From NCBI GenBank assembly GCA_023409755.1, contig JAEYRA010000058.1, forward strand, positions 1-6,760: a stretch of DNA of 6,760 nt, given 5' to 3'. The translations under genes and the position numbers were made by a program. Below, in pieces: positions 1 through 6,256 of the stretch (the stretch's first letter is position 1; each line of letters begins with the position of its first letter). The notes under the pieces were generated by a model. It searched no databases, was not told where the DNA came from, and saw nothing but the letters and a program-made list of their open reading frames with translations. Source of the DNA: Bacillota bacterium. Lineage in GTDB: Bacteria > Bacillota > Clostridia > Christensenellales > UMGS416.

Positions 1-689
1 CCGATTTGCCAGAAGAGAGGCTTTGCAAGCCCCTCCGCCGCCTGGCGCAGCGTACGCCCGTCATAGCGGTCCATCGTCACCACCTCGGCCCCCAAGGCGC
101 GCAACCGCCGGGCCGCGTCCATGTTGAGGAAAGGGTCCCCCACCAAATAGCGGTGCCCCAGCAGAAGAATCCGCCCGCCAGCCGGCCGGGGTCCGTCGGG
201 CCGGAACGGCACCGCCTGCGCCGCTCGGTCCATAAGGTAGCGTTGGACAGCCCAGTCGTGGGCCGCCCTTGCCTTTTTGCGGTCGAGCCCCAGACGGTCC
301 GCCGTCCACAGCGCTGCGCGCAGGCTGCCATCCTCCCGGTCGTGGCAATTGATGTCAGGGTCCAAAACAGGAGGCAATCCGGGTACGGTGCGGGCCATAT
401 CCGGCATCCCGCCGATCTTGGGGCACATCCATTCCCGCCGGGACACGCTGCGGTACCGCGGCGCCAACACCCAATCGGCCCGGCCCCGCAGCGCCAGCAG
501 GTGCCCAAACCAGGCCTTCAGCGGCAGGCAGGCCTCGCTCACGCAAGCGGCGACGCCCTGCTCCAGTACCTTCCGGTCGGTGGGGGGCGACAGCTCAAAC
601 GCCACTCCCATTTCCTCAAAAAATCCGCGCCAAATGGAACCGTAGGGATGGAACACCAACCCCCGTGGAATACCAACGGTAACAGACAT
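1..689 (-). CDS. DUF2229 / acyl-CoA dehydratase activase-related protein, N-terminal part (cut by window edge)
   Basis: The reading frame starts at the ATG at 689-687 and stays open for 229 codons to the window edge. The start is fixed by an ideal Shine-Dalgarno, GGAGGTGA (694-701, minus strand). The protein opens with IPRGLVFHPYGSIWRGFFEE, continues with ELSPPTDRK and SEACLPLKAWFGH, then WMCPKIGGMPDM and a later GHRYLVGDPFLNMDAARRL segment. This order of blocks matches DUF2229 (PF09989), found alone or fused to BadF/HgdC-type activators of 2-hydroxyacyl-CoA dehydratases. The family is thought to bind a nucleotide or an iron-sulfur cluster, but its reaction is not settled. Cysteines at residues 49, 54, 89 and 115 are candidate metal ligands; those in EACLPLK and MCPK sit in the most family-like blocks. 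Relatives are usually longer, so the C-terminal part lies outside the window. A dehydratase or activase neighbour would be expected on that side. It is transcribed divergently from the DUF695-RraB gene. Confidence 0.85.
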   Translation of the reverse strand, partial: MSVTVGIPRGLVFHPYGSIWRGFFEEMGVAFELSPPTDRKVLEQGVAACVSEACLPLKAWFGHLLALRGRADWVLAPRYRSVSRREWMCPKIGGMPDMARTVPGLPPVLDPDINCHDREDGSLRAALWTADRLGLDRKKARAAHDWAVQRYLMDRAAQAVPFRPDGPRPAGGRILLLGHRYLVGDPFLNMDAARRLRALGAEVVTMDRYDGRTLRQAAEGLAKPLFWQI

Positions 690-728
690 GCATTCACCTC
701 CACTATGGTATCGACGGCTCCTCCACGA

Positions 729-755
729 TTTATACCGCCGGGCGAGTGCCGTAAA
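729..755 (-). promoter_or_regulatory. Possible promoter of the DUF2229 gene
   Basis: On the minus strand TTTACG (755-750) is followed after 15 bases by TATAAA (734-729), about 40 bases upstream of the ATG. The -10 element is good, but the spacer is short and the -35 element matches consensus at only four of six positions. The -35 overlaps the inverted repeat GTGCC-GTAAA-GGCAC (746-760), which could be an operator or could be chance. Confidence 0.3.
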
Positions 756-813
756 GGCACCGGTATGGACTGGAAAACATTGACAATACTATAAGCAATC
801 CCCCCGGTTTGCC

Positions 814-842
814 TTGAAGCAACGGGGTGCGCGGTGTAAAAT
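814..842 (+). promoter_or_regulatory. Probable promoter of the DUF695-RraB gene
   Basis: TTGAAG (814-819) and TAAAAT (837-842) are separated by exactly 17 bases, matching a sigma-A type promoter at four of six and five of six positions. Transcription would start near 849, giving a leader of about 26 bases before the ATG at 875. Confidence 0.5.
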
Positions 843-874
843 GGGGAAAACGAGGAAAGGGTGCGGGCTGCCCA

Positions 875-1738
875 ATGAGCATCTTCCGAACTCTCTTTGG
901 AAAAAAGGCAAAGCTTCCGGCGTATGAGAGCCACGTGCGCTCCTACGTCGATCAATATGAGGAGAAACCTGTCTACTACACCGTCGATCTGGCTCTGGCC
1001 GACCTACAAGAGCGGGAGGAATTCTCGGCGTATGTGGCGGTCATTCTGCCCGCGCAGATCTTGACCGATCAGGAACCGCCCGTCTCGCGGGAGGAGTTGG
1101 ACGCCCTGCACACACTGGAGGCCGACGCCTTTGCCGACGCCCTACGGTTGGGGTATCTCTACGCCGGCCGGGCCATCGTGACCGCCGCCGAACACATGTA
1201 CATCGCGTTCTACTGCCGGCCGGGTGACAAACAGGCCGTGACCGACAGCCTCAATCGCATCTGCCAGCGGCGGGGCCGCACGCCCACCATGGTGCTCGTC
1301 AAGGATGACCCGGAATGGCTCTTCTACACCGACCGCCTGGCCCCCGACGAATACAAACTGCAGCACATCAACCACATGGACATCCTGCAGGAGCTGAAGG
1401 ACCACGGCGACAACAGCGCCGCCGCCCGTCCCGTCTACTTCTGGCTCTACACCAAGACGCGGGAGGCGGGTGAGCAGATCGCGGCCGAAGCCAAGACCGT
1501 CGGCATGGAGAATGCCGAGATCACCGACAGCCGGGAAAGCGAGGAAGGCCCCGTCGACCCCGAGCGCCCCTTTGCTGTGCAGCTGACCTGCACGATGGTG
1601 CCCACACTCGATGGCCTGAACGCCAAGGCGTGGAAGCTCATCGACCTGACACGCGCACACGAAGGGCTCTACGACGGTGCGGAAACTGAGGTTGTCCACG
1701 CCGACGCGGCCCCTTCTGCCCCCGAGCAAGCCCAATAA
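875..1738 (+). CDS. DUF695 / RraB two-domain cytoplasmic protein
   Basis: A 287-residue soluble protein with no signal peptide or membrane segment. Residues about 30-160 resemble DUF695 (PF05117): KPVYYTVDLALADL, an alternating central block, and EWLFYTDRLAPDE. Residues about 165-275 resemble RraB (PF06877): a helix MDILQELKDHGD, then PVYFWLYTKTREAGEQIAAEAKTVG, a charged loop, and LIDLTRAHEGLYDGAETEVV at the end. RraB of gamma-proteobacteria binds and inhibits RNase E; DUF695 has no assigned function. The usual YDGWGT signature near the RraB end reads YDGAET here. The combination is known in other bacteria, so this is a normal architecture, but its target in Firmicutes is unknown. The ATG at 875 starts the recognisable protein; the best ribosome-site-like sequence, GAGGAAAGGG (852-861), is 13 bases upstream, which is far. 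A GTG at 827 is in frame but has no ribosome site and overlaps the proposed promoter. The last dozen residues (HADAAPSAPEQAQ) look like a disordered tail. Confidence 0.8.
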   Translation: MSIFRTLFGKKAKLPAYESHVRSYVDQYEEKPVYYTVDLALADLQEREEFSAYVAVILPAQILTDQEPPVSREELDALHTLEADAFADALRLGYLYAGRAIVTAAEHMYIAFYCRPGDKQAVTDSLNRICQRRGRTPTMVLVKDDPEWLFYTDRLAPDEYKLQHINHMDILQELKDHGDNSAAARPVYFWLYTKTREAGEQIAAEAKTVGMENAEITDSRESEEGPVDPERPFAVQLTCTMVPTLDGLNAKAWKLIDLTRAHEGLYDGAETEVVHADAAPSAPEQAQ

Positions 1739-1748
1739 CCCCAACGCC

Positions 1749-1770
1749 GCCAAGCCTTGGCAGTTTTCAT
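1749..1770 (+). terminator. Weak candidate terminator after the DUF695-RraB gene
   Basis: GCCAA-GCC-TTGGC (1749-1761) lies eleven bases after the stop codon and is followed by AG and a run of four T. The stem is short and the T tract weak, so this is only a possible termination point before the next promoter at 1808. Confidence 0.3.
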
Positions 1771-1807
1771 CGCTTTGGAATTCCCATATCATTCGCAAGG
1801 GTTTGCC

Positions 1808-1837
1808 TTGACAGCGCCTCCAACTCGGGGCTAGAAT
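1808..1837 (+). promoter_or_regulatory. Promoter of the T-box/metG unit
   Basis: A perfect -35 element TTGACA (1808-1813) and the -10 element TAGAAT (1832-1837) are separated by 18 bases. Transcription is expected to start near 1844, immediately before the first paired element of the T-box leader, which supports the assignment. Confidence 0.8.
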
Positions 1838-1844
1838 GGTTTCA

Positions 1845-2152
1845 CATCAATGCAAGGATGTGGAAGGGAAGAGTAGGCTGCCCCGTTCTCTCACAGAGAG
1901 CTTCCGTGCCGGCCCAGCCGGTGTGCTGAAAGGAAGCGGGAACGAACCGCCGAACATGATCCTGGAGTCCGTTTGGGCGAATCCGTAAGCGGGTTGAGCC
2001 GAAACCGGGGTGGCGACCGATATCAGTGCCGGGGTATCCGCGTTCTGCAACGCGCGTACCTGACGAGGCCAGCCGCGTGAGCGGCCGGTGAACCGGAGTG
2101 GTAACACGAGCGCACAGCCCGTCTCCCGAATGTGGGAGACGGGCGTTTTTTT
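1845..2152 (+). promoter_or_regulatory. T-box riboswitch, methionine-specific (AUG specifier)
   Basis: The leader senses uncharged tRNA and permits transcription of the synthetase gene only when charged tRNA-Met is scarce. Stem I is recognisable: lower helix AGGAT (1855-1859) with ATCCT (1959-1963), the loop E strand AGTA (1872-1875) opposite GAA (1952-1954), the distal AGAGAG element (1895-1900), and helices GCTTCC (1900-1905) with GGAAGC (1932-1937) and CCGGC with GCCGG at the tip. The specifier is ATG (1956-1958), next to the lower helix and followed by A, as is usual. The T-box is GGAG-TGGTAAC-ACG (2095-2108): GGAG pairs with CTCC (2123-2126) and ACG with CGT (2120-2122), leaving the 7-base bulge TGGTAAC. 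TGGT is complementary to the tRNA end ACCA; A is the discriminator base expected for tRNA-Met. The mutually exclusive terminator is listed separately. AUG specifier, discriminator match and downstream metG all agree. Confidence 0.93.
2117..2152 (+). terminator. T-box intrinsic terminator
   Basis: An 11-bp perfect stem, GCCCGTCTCCC (2117-2127) with GGGAGACGGGC (2134-2144), has a six-base loop and is followed by G and seven T (2146-2152). The 5' arm includes the bases that pair with the T-box in the antiterminator (2120-2126), so the two structures exclude each other. It stands just upstream of the metG ribosome binding site. Confidence 0.92.
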
Positions 2153-2170
2153 ATGAAGGAGGGCGGCAAC

Positions 2171-3817
2171 ATGAAGGTAATGATCGGCGGGGCCTGGCCC
2201 TATGCCAATGGGTCGCTGCACATCGGGCACATCGCGGGGCTGCTGCCGGGCGATATTCTGGCCCGCTACCACCGCATGCGGGGCGACGAGGTTTATTATG
2301 TCTCCGGCAGCGACTGCCACGGCACCCCCATCAGCCTGAAGGCCGAACGGGAAGGTTCCACGCCGGAGGAGGTTTCGGAGCACTACCATCGGGAGTTCAT
2401 CCAAAATTTCAAAGCGTTGGGGTTCTCCTACGACCGGTACACCAAGACCAGCGGGTGCGAACACAAGGAGTTTGTGCAGGCCTTCCACCGCCGGATCTAC
2501 GAAGGCGAACACGTGTATGAAAAAGTGGTGGAGCAGGCCTGGTGCCCCCACTGCCTGCGCTTCCTGCCCGACCGGTTCGTGACGGGGTTGTGCCCTGCCT
2601 GCGGAGCCACCGCCAGGGGCGACCAATGCGAGGCCTGCGGCACCATACTGGAGCCTGAAGCCCTACGCGACACCACCTGCAGCGTCTGCGGGGGGGAAGT
2701 GCAGTTCCGCCCCTCCCGCCACCTCTTTCTGGCCCTCTCCAAGCTGGAACGGCCCCTGTCCGCCCTGGTGCGCGAGGCATACGGCTGGCGGCGCAACGCC
2801 ATCGGCCAGACAGGGCGCTACATCATGGAGGGACTGCGGGACCGGGCCATCACCCGTGACCTGGACTGGGGCATCCCCGTGCCCCGCGCGGGGTATGAGG
2901 ACAAGAAGATCTACATCTGGGCGGAAAACGTGCTGGGGTACCTCTCGGCCAGCGCAAAAGTCTGCCAGGAGCGCGGCACCGACTGGAACGCCCTGTGGGG
3001 GTCGGATGCCCTGCATTACTACGTGCACGGCAAGGACAACATCCCCTTCCACACGGTCATCCTGCCGGCGCTGCTCCTGGCCCACGGCGGTCTTCGCCTG
3101 CCCGACCGCATCGTATCCAGCGAGTACCTGACGCTGAACGGGCGGAAGATCTCCACCTCCCACAACTGGGCCATCTGGGTGCCGGATCTGCTGGAGCGCT
3201 ACCCCGCCGATTCCATCCGCTACTTCCTGACGACCAACGCGCCGGAGAAGCGGGATGCCGACTTCAGTTGGCCGGAGTATGTCGCCTGCCACAACAGCGA
3301 GCTGCTGGGGGCCTTCGGCAACCTCGTGAACCGCACGCTGCAGTTTGTGGTGCGCTACCTCGGCGGGCAAGCACCGACTGCCATGGCAGACCCTGTGATT
3401 GCCGCCCAGGTGGAGACCTGCTACGCCGAAACGGCCCAGCGCATTGAGGCCCTGGAGTGCAAGGCGGCACTCGACGGCGTGTTTGCGCTCATCCGCCGAC
3501 TCAACAAATACTTCGATGCCCGCCAGCCCTGGCTCACCCGCGAGAGCGACCCCGAGGACTGCGCGGCCACGCTGGCAACTTGCCTCTACGCCATCGCCAA
3601 CCTGGGCAACCTGCTGGAACCGTTCCTGCCGTTCTCAGCCGCGCGCATCCGAGGTTGGCTGGGGCTAGGCGCACCGGTGTGGCAGCCCATCGCCCCGCCT
3701 GCGGGGCTTGTCATTGGCGAGACGGAGGTGCTCTTCCCCCGCCTTCCCGCCGACACCGCCGAGCGGGAGCAGGCCTTGCTTCGCGAGCAGCAGGAGACGG
3801 CCTCGGCCAATGGGTAA
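2171..3817 (+). CDS. metG: Methionyl-tRNA synthetase (class I), variant KISTS signature, no C-terminal tRNA-binding domain
   Basis: The cytoplasmic enzyme charges tRNA-Met with methionine using ATP. The 548-residue protein has the Rossmann-fold start GGAWPYANGSLHIGH with the HIGH motif at residues 17-20 and DCHGTPISLKAE at 49-59. The CP1 insert carries four Cys-x2-Cys knuckles (125/128, 141/144, 153/156, 170/173), the pattern of the MetRS form that can hold two zinc ions. The loop equivalent to KMSKS is KISTS (326-330), and the block usually reading like VW-DAP-GY is IWAENVLGYLSA (249-260). The alpha-helical anticodon domain follows, with NLVNRTLQF (384-392) and NKYFDARQPW (445-454). It stops at the core length and lacks the Trbp111-like extension of many bacterial MetRS. 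The ATG at 2171 is chosen because AGGAGGG (2157-2163) lies eight bases upstream; an in-frame ATG at 2153 would place that site inside the gene. Expression is under the Met T-box. The variant signature suggests a paralogous MetRS lineage, possibly a second copy in this genome (inference). Confidence 0.95.
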   Translation: MKVMIGGAWPYANGSLHIGHIAGLLPGDILARYHRMRGDEVYYVSGSDCHGTPISLKAEREGSTPEEVSEHYHREFIQNFKALGFSYDRYTKTSGCEHKEFVQAFHRRIYEGEHVYEKVVEQAWCPHCLRFLPDRFVTGLCPACGATARGDQCEACGTILEPEALRDTTCSVCGGEVQFRPSRHLFLALSKLERPLSALVREAYGWRRNAIGQTGRYIMEGLRDRAITRDLDWGIPVPRAGYEDKKIYIWAENVLGYLSASAKVCQERGTDWNALWGSDALHYYVHGKDNIPFHTVILPALLLAHGGLRLPDRIVSSEYLTLNGRKISTSHNWAIWVPDLLERYPADSIRYFLTTNAPEKRDADFSWPEYVACHNSELLGAFGNLVNRTLQFVVRYLGGQAPTAMADPVIAAQVETCYAETAQRIEALECKAALDGVFALIRRLNKYFDARQPWLTRESDPEDCAATLATCLYAIANLGNLLEPFLPFSAARIRGWLGLGAPVWQPIAPPAGLVIGETEVLFPRLPADTAEREQALLREQQETASANG

Positions 3818-3846
3818 GAGCTGAACTATATTCCATGGTTTTATTA

Positions 3847-3855
3847 TGATATAAT
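3847..3855 (+). promoter_or_regulatory. Extended -10 promoter of the SSAG repeat gene
   Basis: TGATATAAT contains a perfect TATAAT (3850-3855) with the extended TG element at 3847-3848, about 29 bases before the ATG at 3884. No good -35 lies at 16-18 bases, which is tolerable for an extended -10 promoter. TATTAT (3842-3847) and ATAATA (3851-3856) form a 6-bp inverted repeat across the -10, which could be a repressor site or simply AT-rich sequence. Confidence 0.6.
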
Positions 3856-3883
3856 ACCAAATGATAACAATTGGGAGAGTATC

Positions 3884-4957
3884 ATGAAGAAACCATGGAT
3901 TGTCGTTTTGACCGTGCTCATCATCGTCTTCGGTGTGGGCTACGGCCTGGTGCGTATGGGGTGGAACGCAAATGTCTTGACCCGGGATGTGGATGAAACC
4001 CAGAGCCAGACCCTGGAAGGGTTTGACAGGCTGGAGATCCGCTCCAACATCGCCACCGTTCGCCTGCACACCGACGCGTCTGCCACAGCGGTCACCGCCC
4101 ATCTCAACGGCAGCGTGACCCTGCTGGGTCAGGATGCGGACAACCTGCTGCAGGTGGCAGCGGAGGGTGGCACCATGCGGGTGCAAGCGCTGGTGAAACG
4201 CCCTCTGTTCTTTCTCAACGTCCGCCGCATGACGTTGGACATCACCCTGCCCGCCGGATACCGAGGTGACCTGATTGGCGACTCCTCCGCCGGGGGCATT
4301 GAGGTGGACGCGCCGCTGGAGCTCAAGAGTCTGGATTTGCACTCCTCCGCCGGGGCAATACGGCTTGAAGGTGTGACGGTCAGCCAGACGTTGACGCTCA
4401 ATTCCTCTGCCGGGGCCATTGAGACCGGTGTTCTTACTGCCCAGAACATCGAAATCAAATCATCCGCCGGGCCGGTGCGCCTGGGGGATGTGAACGCCAA
4501 ACAAACCCTGCGGCTCAATTCCTCCGCCGGGGCGGTAGAGGGCGGGACCCTTTCCGCCGATACCATCGAGATCAAGTCCTCTGCCGGGCCGGTGGAACTG
4601 ACTGGGCTCCAAACGGCCAGCGGCACGGTGAAATCCTCTGCCGGCAGTGTCACCGTGCACAACATCTCCGGCTCGGTGTCCCTCAAGTCCTCCGCCGGCC
4701 CTGTCTTTGCAGATTTCCTCACGCTCTCCGGCAACTGCGACATCGACAGCTCCGCCGGGGCGGTGGAGGTGACCCTGCCCGCCGACGTTTCAGCCAGCCT
4801 GAACGCCTCCTCCTCCGCCGGGCGCGTGACGCTCGAGGGGTTGACCATCCAAAGCCAAACCAGCGAGAAGGACGAAATTGTTGGAACGCTGGGCAGCGGC
4901 GGGCCGCAGCTCACCATCCATTCCTCGGCCGGCTCGGTGAAGATCTCCGGGCGGTAA
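3884..4957 (+). CDS. Membrane-anchored SSAG-repeat protein, DUF4097-like (predicted beta-solenoid)
   Basis: A 357-residue protein with one hydrophobic segment (residues about 5-24) after MKKPW, likely a signal anchor that places the rest outside the cell. The LEGFDRLEIRSNIATVRLHT block (45-63) and LDITLPAGYRGDLIG (118-131) are typical of the DUF4097 putative adhesin family (PF13349). From residue 134 the chain is a regular repeat: SSAG occurs at 134, 154, 174, 193, 213, 232, 251, 269, 289, 310 and 347, mostly 18-21 residues apart. Each copy is flanked by alternating hydrophobic positions (as in IEIKSSAGPVRL), as expected for one turn of a right-handed beta-solenoid with SSAG at a corner. Residues 168-206 and 207-245 are a recognisable duplication. 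No catalytic motif is visible; envelope-stress or surface roles proposed for relatives are not established. GGGAG (3873-3877) is a moderate ribosome site. Its own promoter precedes it and a strong terminator follows, so it is monocistronic. Confidence 0.75.
   Translation: MKKPWIVVLTVLIIVFGVGYGLVRMGWNANVLTRDVDETQSQTLEGFDRLEIRSNIATVRLHTDASATAVTAHLNGSVTLLGQDADNLLQVAAEGGTMRVQALVKRPLFFLNVRRMTLDITLPAGYRGDLIGDSSAGGIEVDAPLELKSLDLHSSAGAIRLEGVTVSQTLTLNSSAGAIETGVLTAQNIEIKSSAGPVRLGDVNAKQTLRLNSSAGAVEGGTLSADTIEIKSSAGPVELTGLQTASGTVKSSAGSVTVHNISGSVSLKSSAGPVFADFLTLSGNCDIDSSAGAVEVTLPADVSASLNASSSAGRVTLEGLTIQSQTSEKDEIVGTLGSGGPQLTIHSSAGSVKISGR
4283..4933 (+). repeat. Eleven TCC-TCY-GCC-GG repeats encoding SSAG turns
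   Basis: The SSAG codons begin at 4283, 4343, 4403, 4460, 4520, 4577, 4634, 4688, 4748, 4811 and 4922, so the DNA itself carries a degenerate repeat of about 57-63 bases. The largest unit is a 117-base duplication, 4385-4501 against 4502-4618, coding the two 39-residue halves NSSAGA...KSSAGP. Spacing is always a multiple of three, as expected for a protein-level repeat. Confidence 0.85.
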
Positions 4958-4973
4958 GCGTCAGGACACACAG

Positions 4974-5010
4974 CGGGTGGAACACGATCGTGTTCCACCC
5001 GTTTTTCTTT
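4974..5010 (+). terminator. Strong intrinsic terminator between convergent genes
   Basis: CGGGTGGAACACG (4974-4986) is perfectly complementary to CGTGTTCCACCCG (4989-5001), followed by TTTTTCTTT (5002-5010). It ends transcription of the SSAG repeat gene 16 bases after its stop. The opposite strand has no T tract after the stem, so it is a poor terminator for the converging ThuA gene. Confidence 0.9.
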
Positions 5011-5064
5011 GTCTTCTGCCGTCTGTCCTCGGCAGCCCACCCTGCCAGCCTACCCGCCTCGGCG

Positions 5065-5793
5065 CTACTCCAGAGGCTCCAGCGGCTCGGCTACGCAGTG
5101 AGTGACCGGCGTGGTGCGGATGGGAGCGGCCCAGCGCACGGCGTTGGCGAGCACACGCTGGATGTCCGGCTGGTGGTAGATGGGGTATTCCTCGTGCCCG
5201 GTGGCAAAGGCGAAGAGCTTACCCGCCCCGCGCCGGTAACAGCAGCCGCTGCGCAGCACCTCACCGCCCTGGAACCAGCTGATGAACACCAGCTCATCAG
5301 GCGCGCAACGTCCGTTGGGTTCGGAGTACATCTCCGAGTGGGGCACCTCGATGCAATCGCGCTCCAGCCCATCCACAATGGGGTGGCTGCGGTCGATGAC
5401 CCAGATGCGCTCCCGCTCGCCCCTCTCGCGGTACTGCCGGCGGCCGCAGACGGGGCCGATGAGCCGGTCCATCACCGTGCAGTAGATGCCGGAGTGCAGG
5501 GCAAGGAAACCCATACCATCGGCGGTGATGCGCCGCACGATACGGTCCACCCGGTCACCCGCGATGGCGTCGTTGTACATGTGGGACCACCACACCAGCA
5601 CATCGGTCGTATCCAGCACCTCGTCGGGCAGGCCTTGCTGGGGCTGCAGCAACCCCGCCGTACGAACGGTGAGCCCCGGTTCCCGTGCCAAAAAGGCGGC
5701 GATGACCGCATTCACGTCCTCAGGGTAGGTTGCCGCACCTTTGGGGTCGTCGGCAAACCCCTCGCTCCACACGGTCACCCGCAGTTCCTTCAT
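5065..5793 (-). CDS. ThuA-like domain protein (trehalose-utilisation family, glutamine-amidotransferase-like fold)
   Basis: A 242-residue soluble protein that is one complete ThuA-like domain (PF06283). Recognisable blocks are MKELRVTVWSEGFAD at the start, TDVLVWWSHMYND (63-75), GMGFLALHSGIYC (93-105), SHPIVDGL (136-143), SEMYSEP (153-159), and the C-terminal GAGKLFAFATGHEEYPIYHQ (189-208) followed by VLANAVRWAAP. ThuA itself is linked to trehalose/sucrose catabolism in rhizobia; the domain has the class I amidotransferase fold but usually lacks its Cys-His-Glu triad, and the biochemical role is undefined. His71, His100 and His200 are conserved-looking polar positions. Firmicute homologues are often beside sugar oxidoreductases, but none is seen here. 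The start at 5793 is supported by AGGAGG (5800-5805, minus strand) seven bases upstream; an in-frame ATG further up would place that site inside the gene. The tail AEPLEPLE is a short acidic extension. I could not find a convincing promoter or a minus-strand terminator. Confidence 0.87.
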   Translation of the reverse strand: MKELRVTVWSEGFADDPKGAATYPEDVNAVIAAFLAREPGLTVRTAGLLQPQQGLPDEVLDTTDVLVWWSHMYNDAIAGDRVDRIVRRITADGMGFLALHSGIYCTVMDRLIGPVCGRRQYRERGERERIWVIDRSHPIVDGLERDCIEVPHSEMYSEPNGRCAPDELVFISWFQGGEVLRSGCCYRRGAGKLFAFATGHEEYPIYHQPDIQRVLANAVRWAAPIRTTPVTHCVAEPLEPLE

Positions 5794-5951
5794 GCCCTTC
5801 CTCCTCATGCCTTGCACTTTGCAACGCTTCTGCATTTTTCCATAGCAGGCGCCTTTTTCCTGCCATTTCCGCCTGCACCGGGCTGGAATAAAAGTCAACT
5901 CCGCCACCATACTAAGGGTGTCAAACCGGATTCCTCCGGCTGCAACCATTT

Positions 5952-5972
5952 CATCTCGCCAATGGCGAGATG
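5952..5972 (+). repeat. Perfect 9-bp inverted repeat in the leader of the GlsB-family gene
   Basis: CATCTCGCC (5952-5960) and GGCGAGATG (5964-5972) flank a 3-base spacer AAT. The repeat ends six bases before the ribosome site AAGGAG (5979-5984). No T run follows on either strand, so it is not an intrinsic terminator. It could be a dimeric regulator's operator or an RNA hairpin affecting translation or stability; the sequence does not decide. A smaller repeat CCGGA-TTCC-TCCGG is at 5926-5939. Confidence 0.6.
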
Positions 5973-5991
5973 CACGAAAAGGAGAGCACAC

Positions 5992-6246
5992 ATGGGTATT
6001 TTAAGTTGGATCATCATTGGCGCTCTGGCCGGCTGGATCGCCAGTATGATCACCGGGAAAAATCGGCAGATGGGCGCTTTCATGAACATTCTGATCGGCA
6101 TCGTCGGTGCGTTCATCGGCGGTGTTATCATGAACCTCATTGGCTCCTACGGGTTCACCGGCTTCAACATCTGGAGTCTGCTGGTAGCTACGCTGGGCGC
6201 GGTGGTGCTGCTGCTGATCATCGGCTTGTTTAAACGAAAGAAGTAA
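5992..6246 (+). CDS. GlsB/YeaQ/YmgE family small membrane protein (transglycosylase-associated)
   Basis: An 84-residue, very hydrophobic protein with three predicted transmembrane helices, about residues 4-20, 30-50 and 60-80, and a basic end KRKK. The first helix SWIIIGALAGWIASMITGK, the glycine-rich second helix (NILIGIVGAFIGGVIMN) and the length match PF04226, the Transgly_assoc/GlsB family. These proteins are induced by stress in several Gram-positive bacteria and GlsB is tied to bile-salt tolerance in Enterococcus; the molecular function is unknown and the transglycosylase label is historical. The ATG at 5992 has AAGGAG (5979-5984) seven bases upstream. It is divergent from the ThuA gene, with 198 bases between the two starts, and is followed by the structured region from 6257. 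I found no convincing -35/-10 pair or sigma-B motif. Confidence 0.88.
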   Translation: MGILSWIIIGALAGWIASMITGKNRQMGAFMNILIGIVGAFIGGVIMNLIGSYGFTGFNIWSLLVATLGAVVLLLIIGLFKRKK

Positions 6247-6256
6247 CGGAAATTAT

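Noticed and set aside
780..785. TTGACA upstream of the DUF695-RraB gene
   Set aside because: No -10-like sequence lies 16-18 bases downstream (the region is CCCCCCGG); the TTGAAG/TAAAAT pair at 814-842 is better.
1142..1798. Long minus-strand frame opposite the DUF695-RraB gene
   Set aside because: It mirrors the codon pattern of the real plus-strand gene, with no ribosome site or family match.
4129..5040. 303-codon minus-strand frame opposite the SSAG repeat gene
   Set aside because: It is a by-product of the regular repeat (repeated PAEE/PAED), and the plus-strand frame has the promoter, ribosome site, membrane anchor and terminator.
5895..5990. TTGACA- and TTGACT-like hexamers on the minus strand upstream of the ThuA gene
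   Set aside because: Neither has a -10-like hexamer at suitable spacing, so no promoter is claimed.
4990..5991. Upstream extension of the GlsB-family frame to 4990, giving a 418-residue protein
   Set aside because: It runs antisense to the ThuA gene; the family-length protein starts at 5992 with its own ribosome site.
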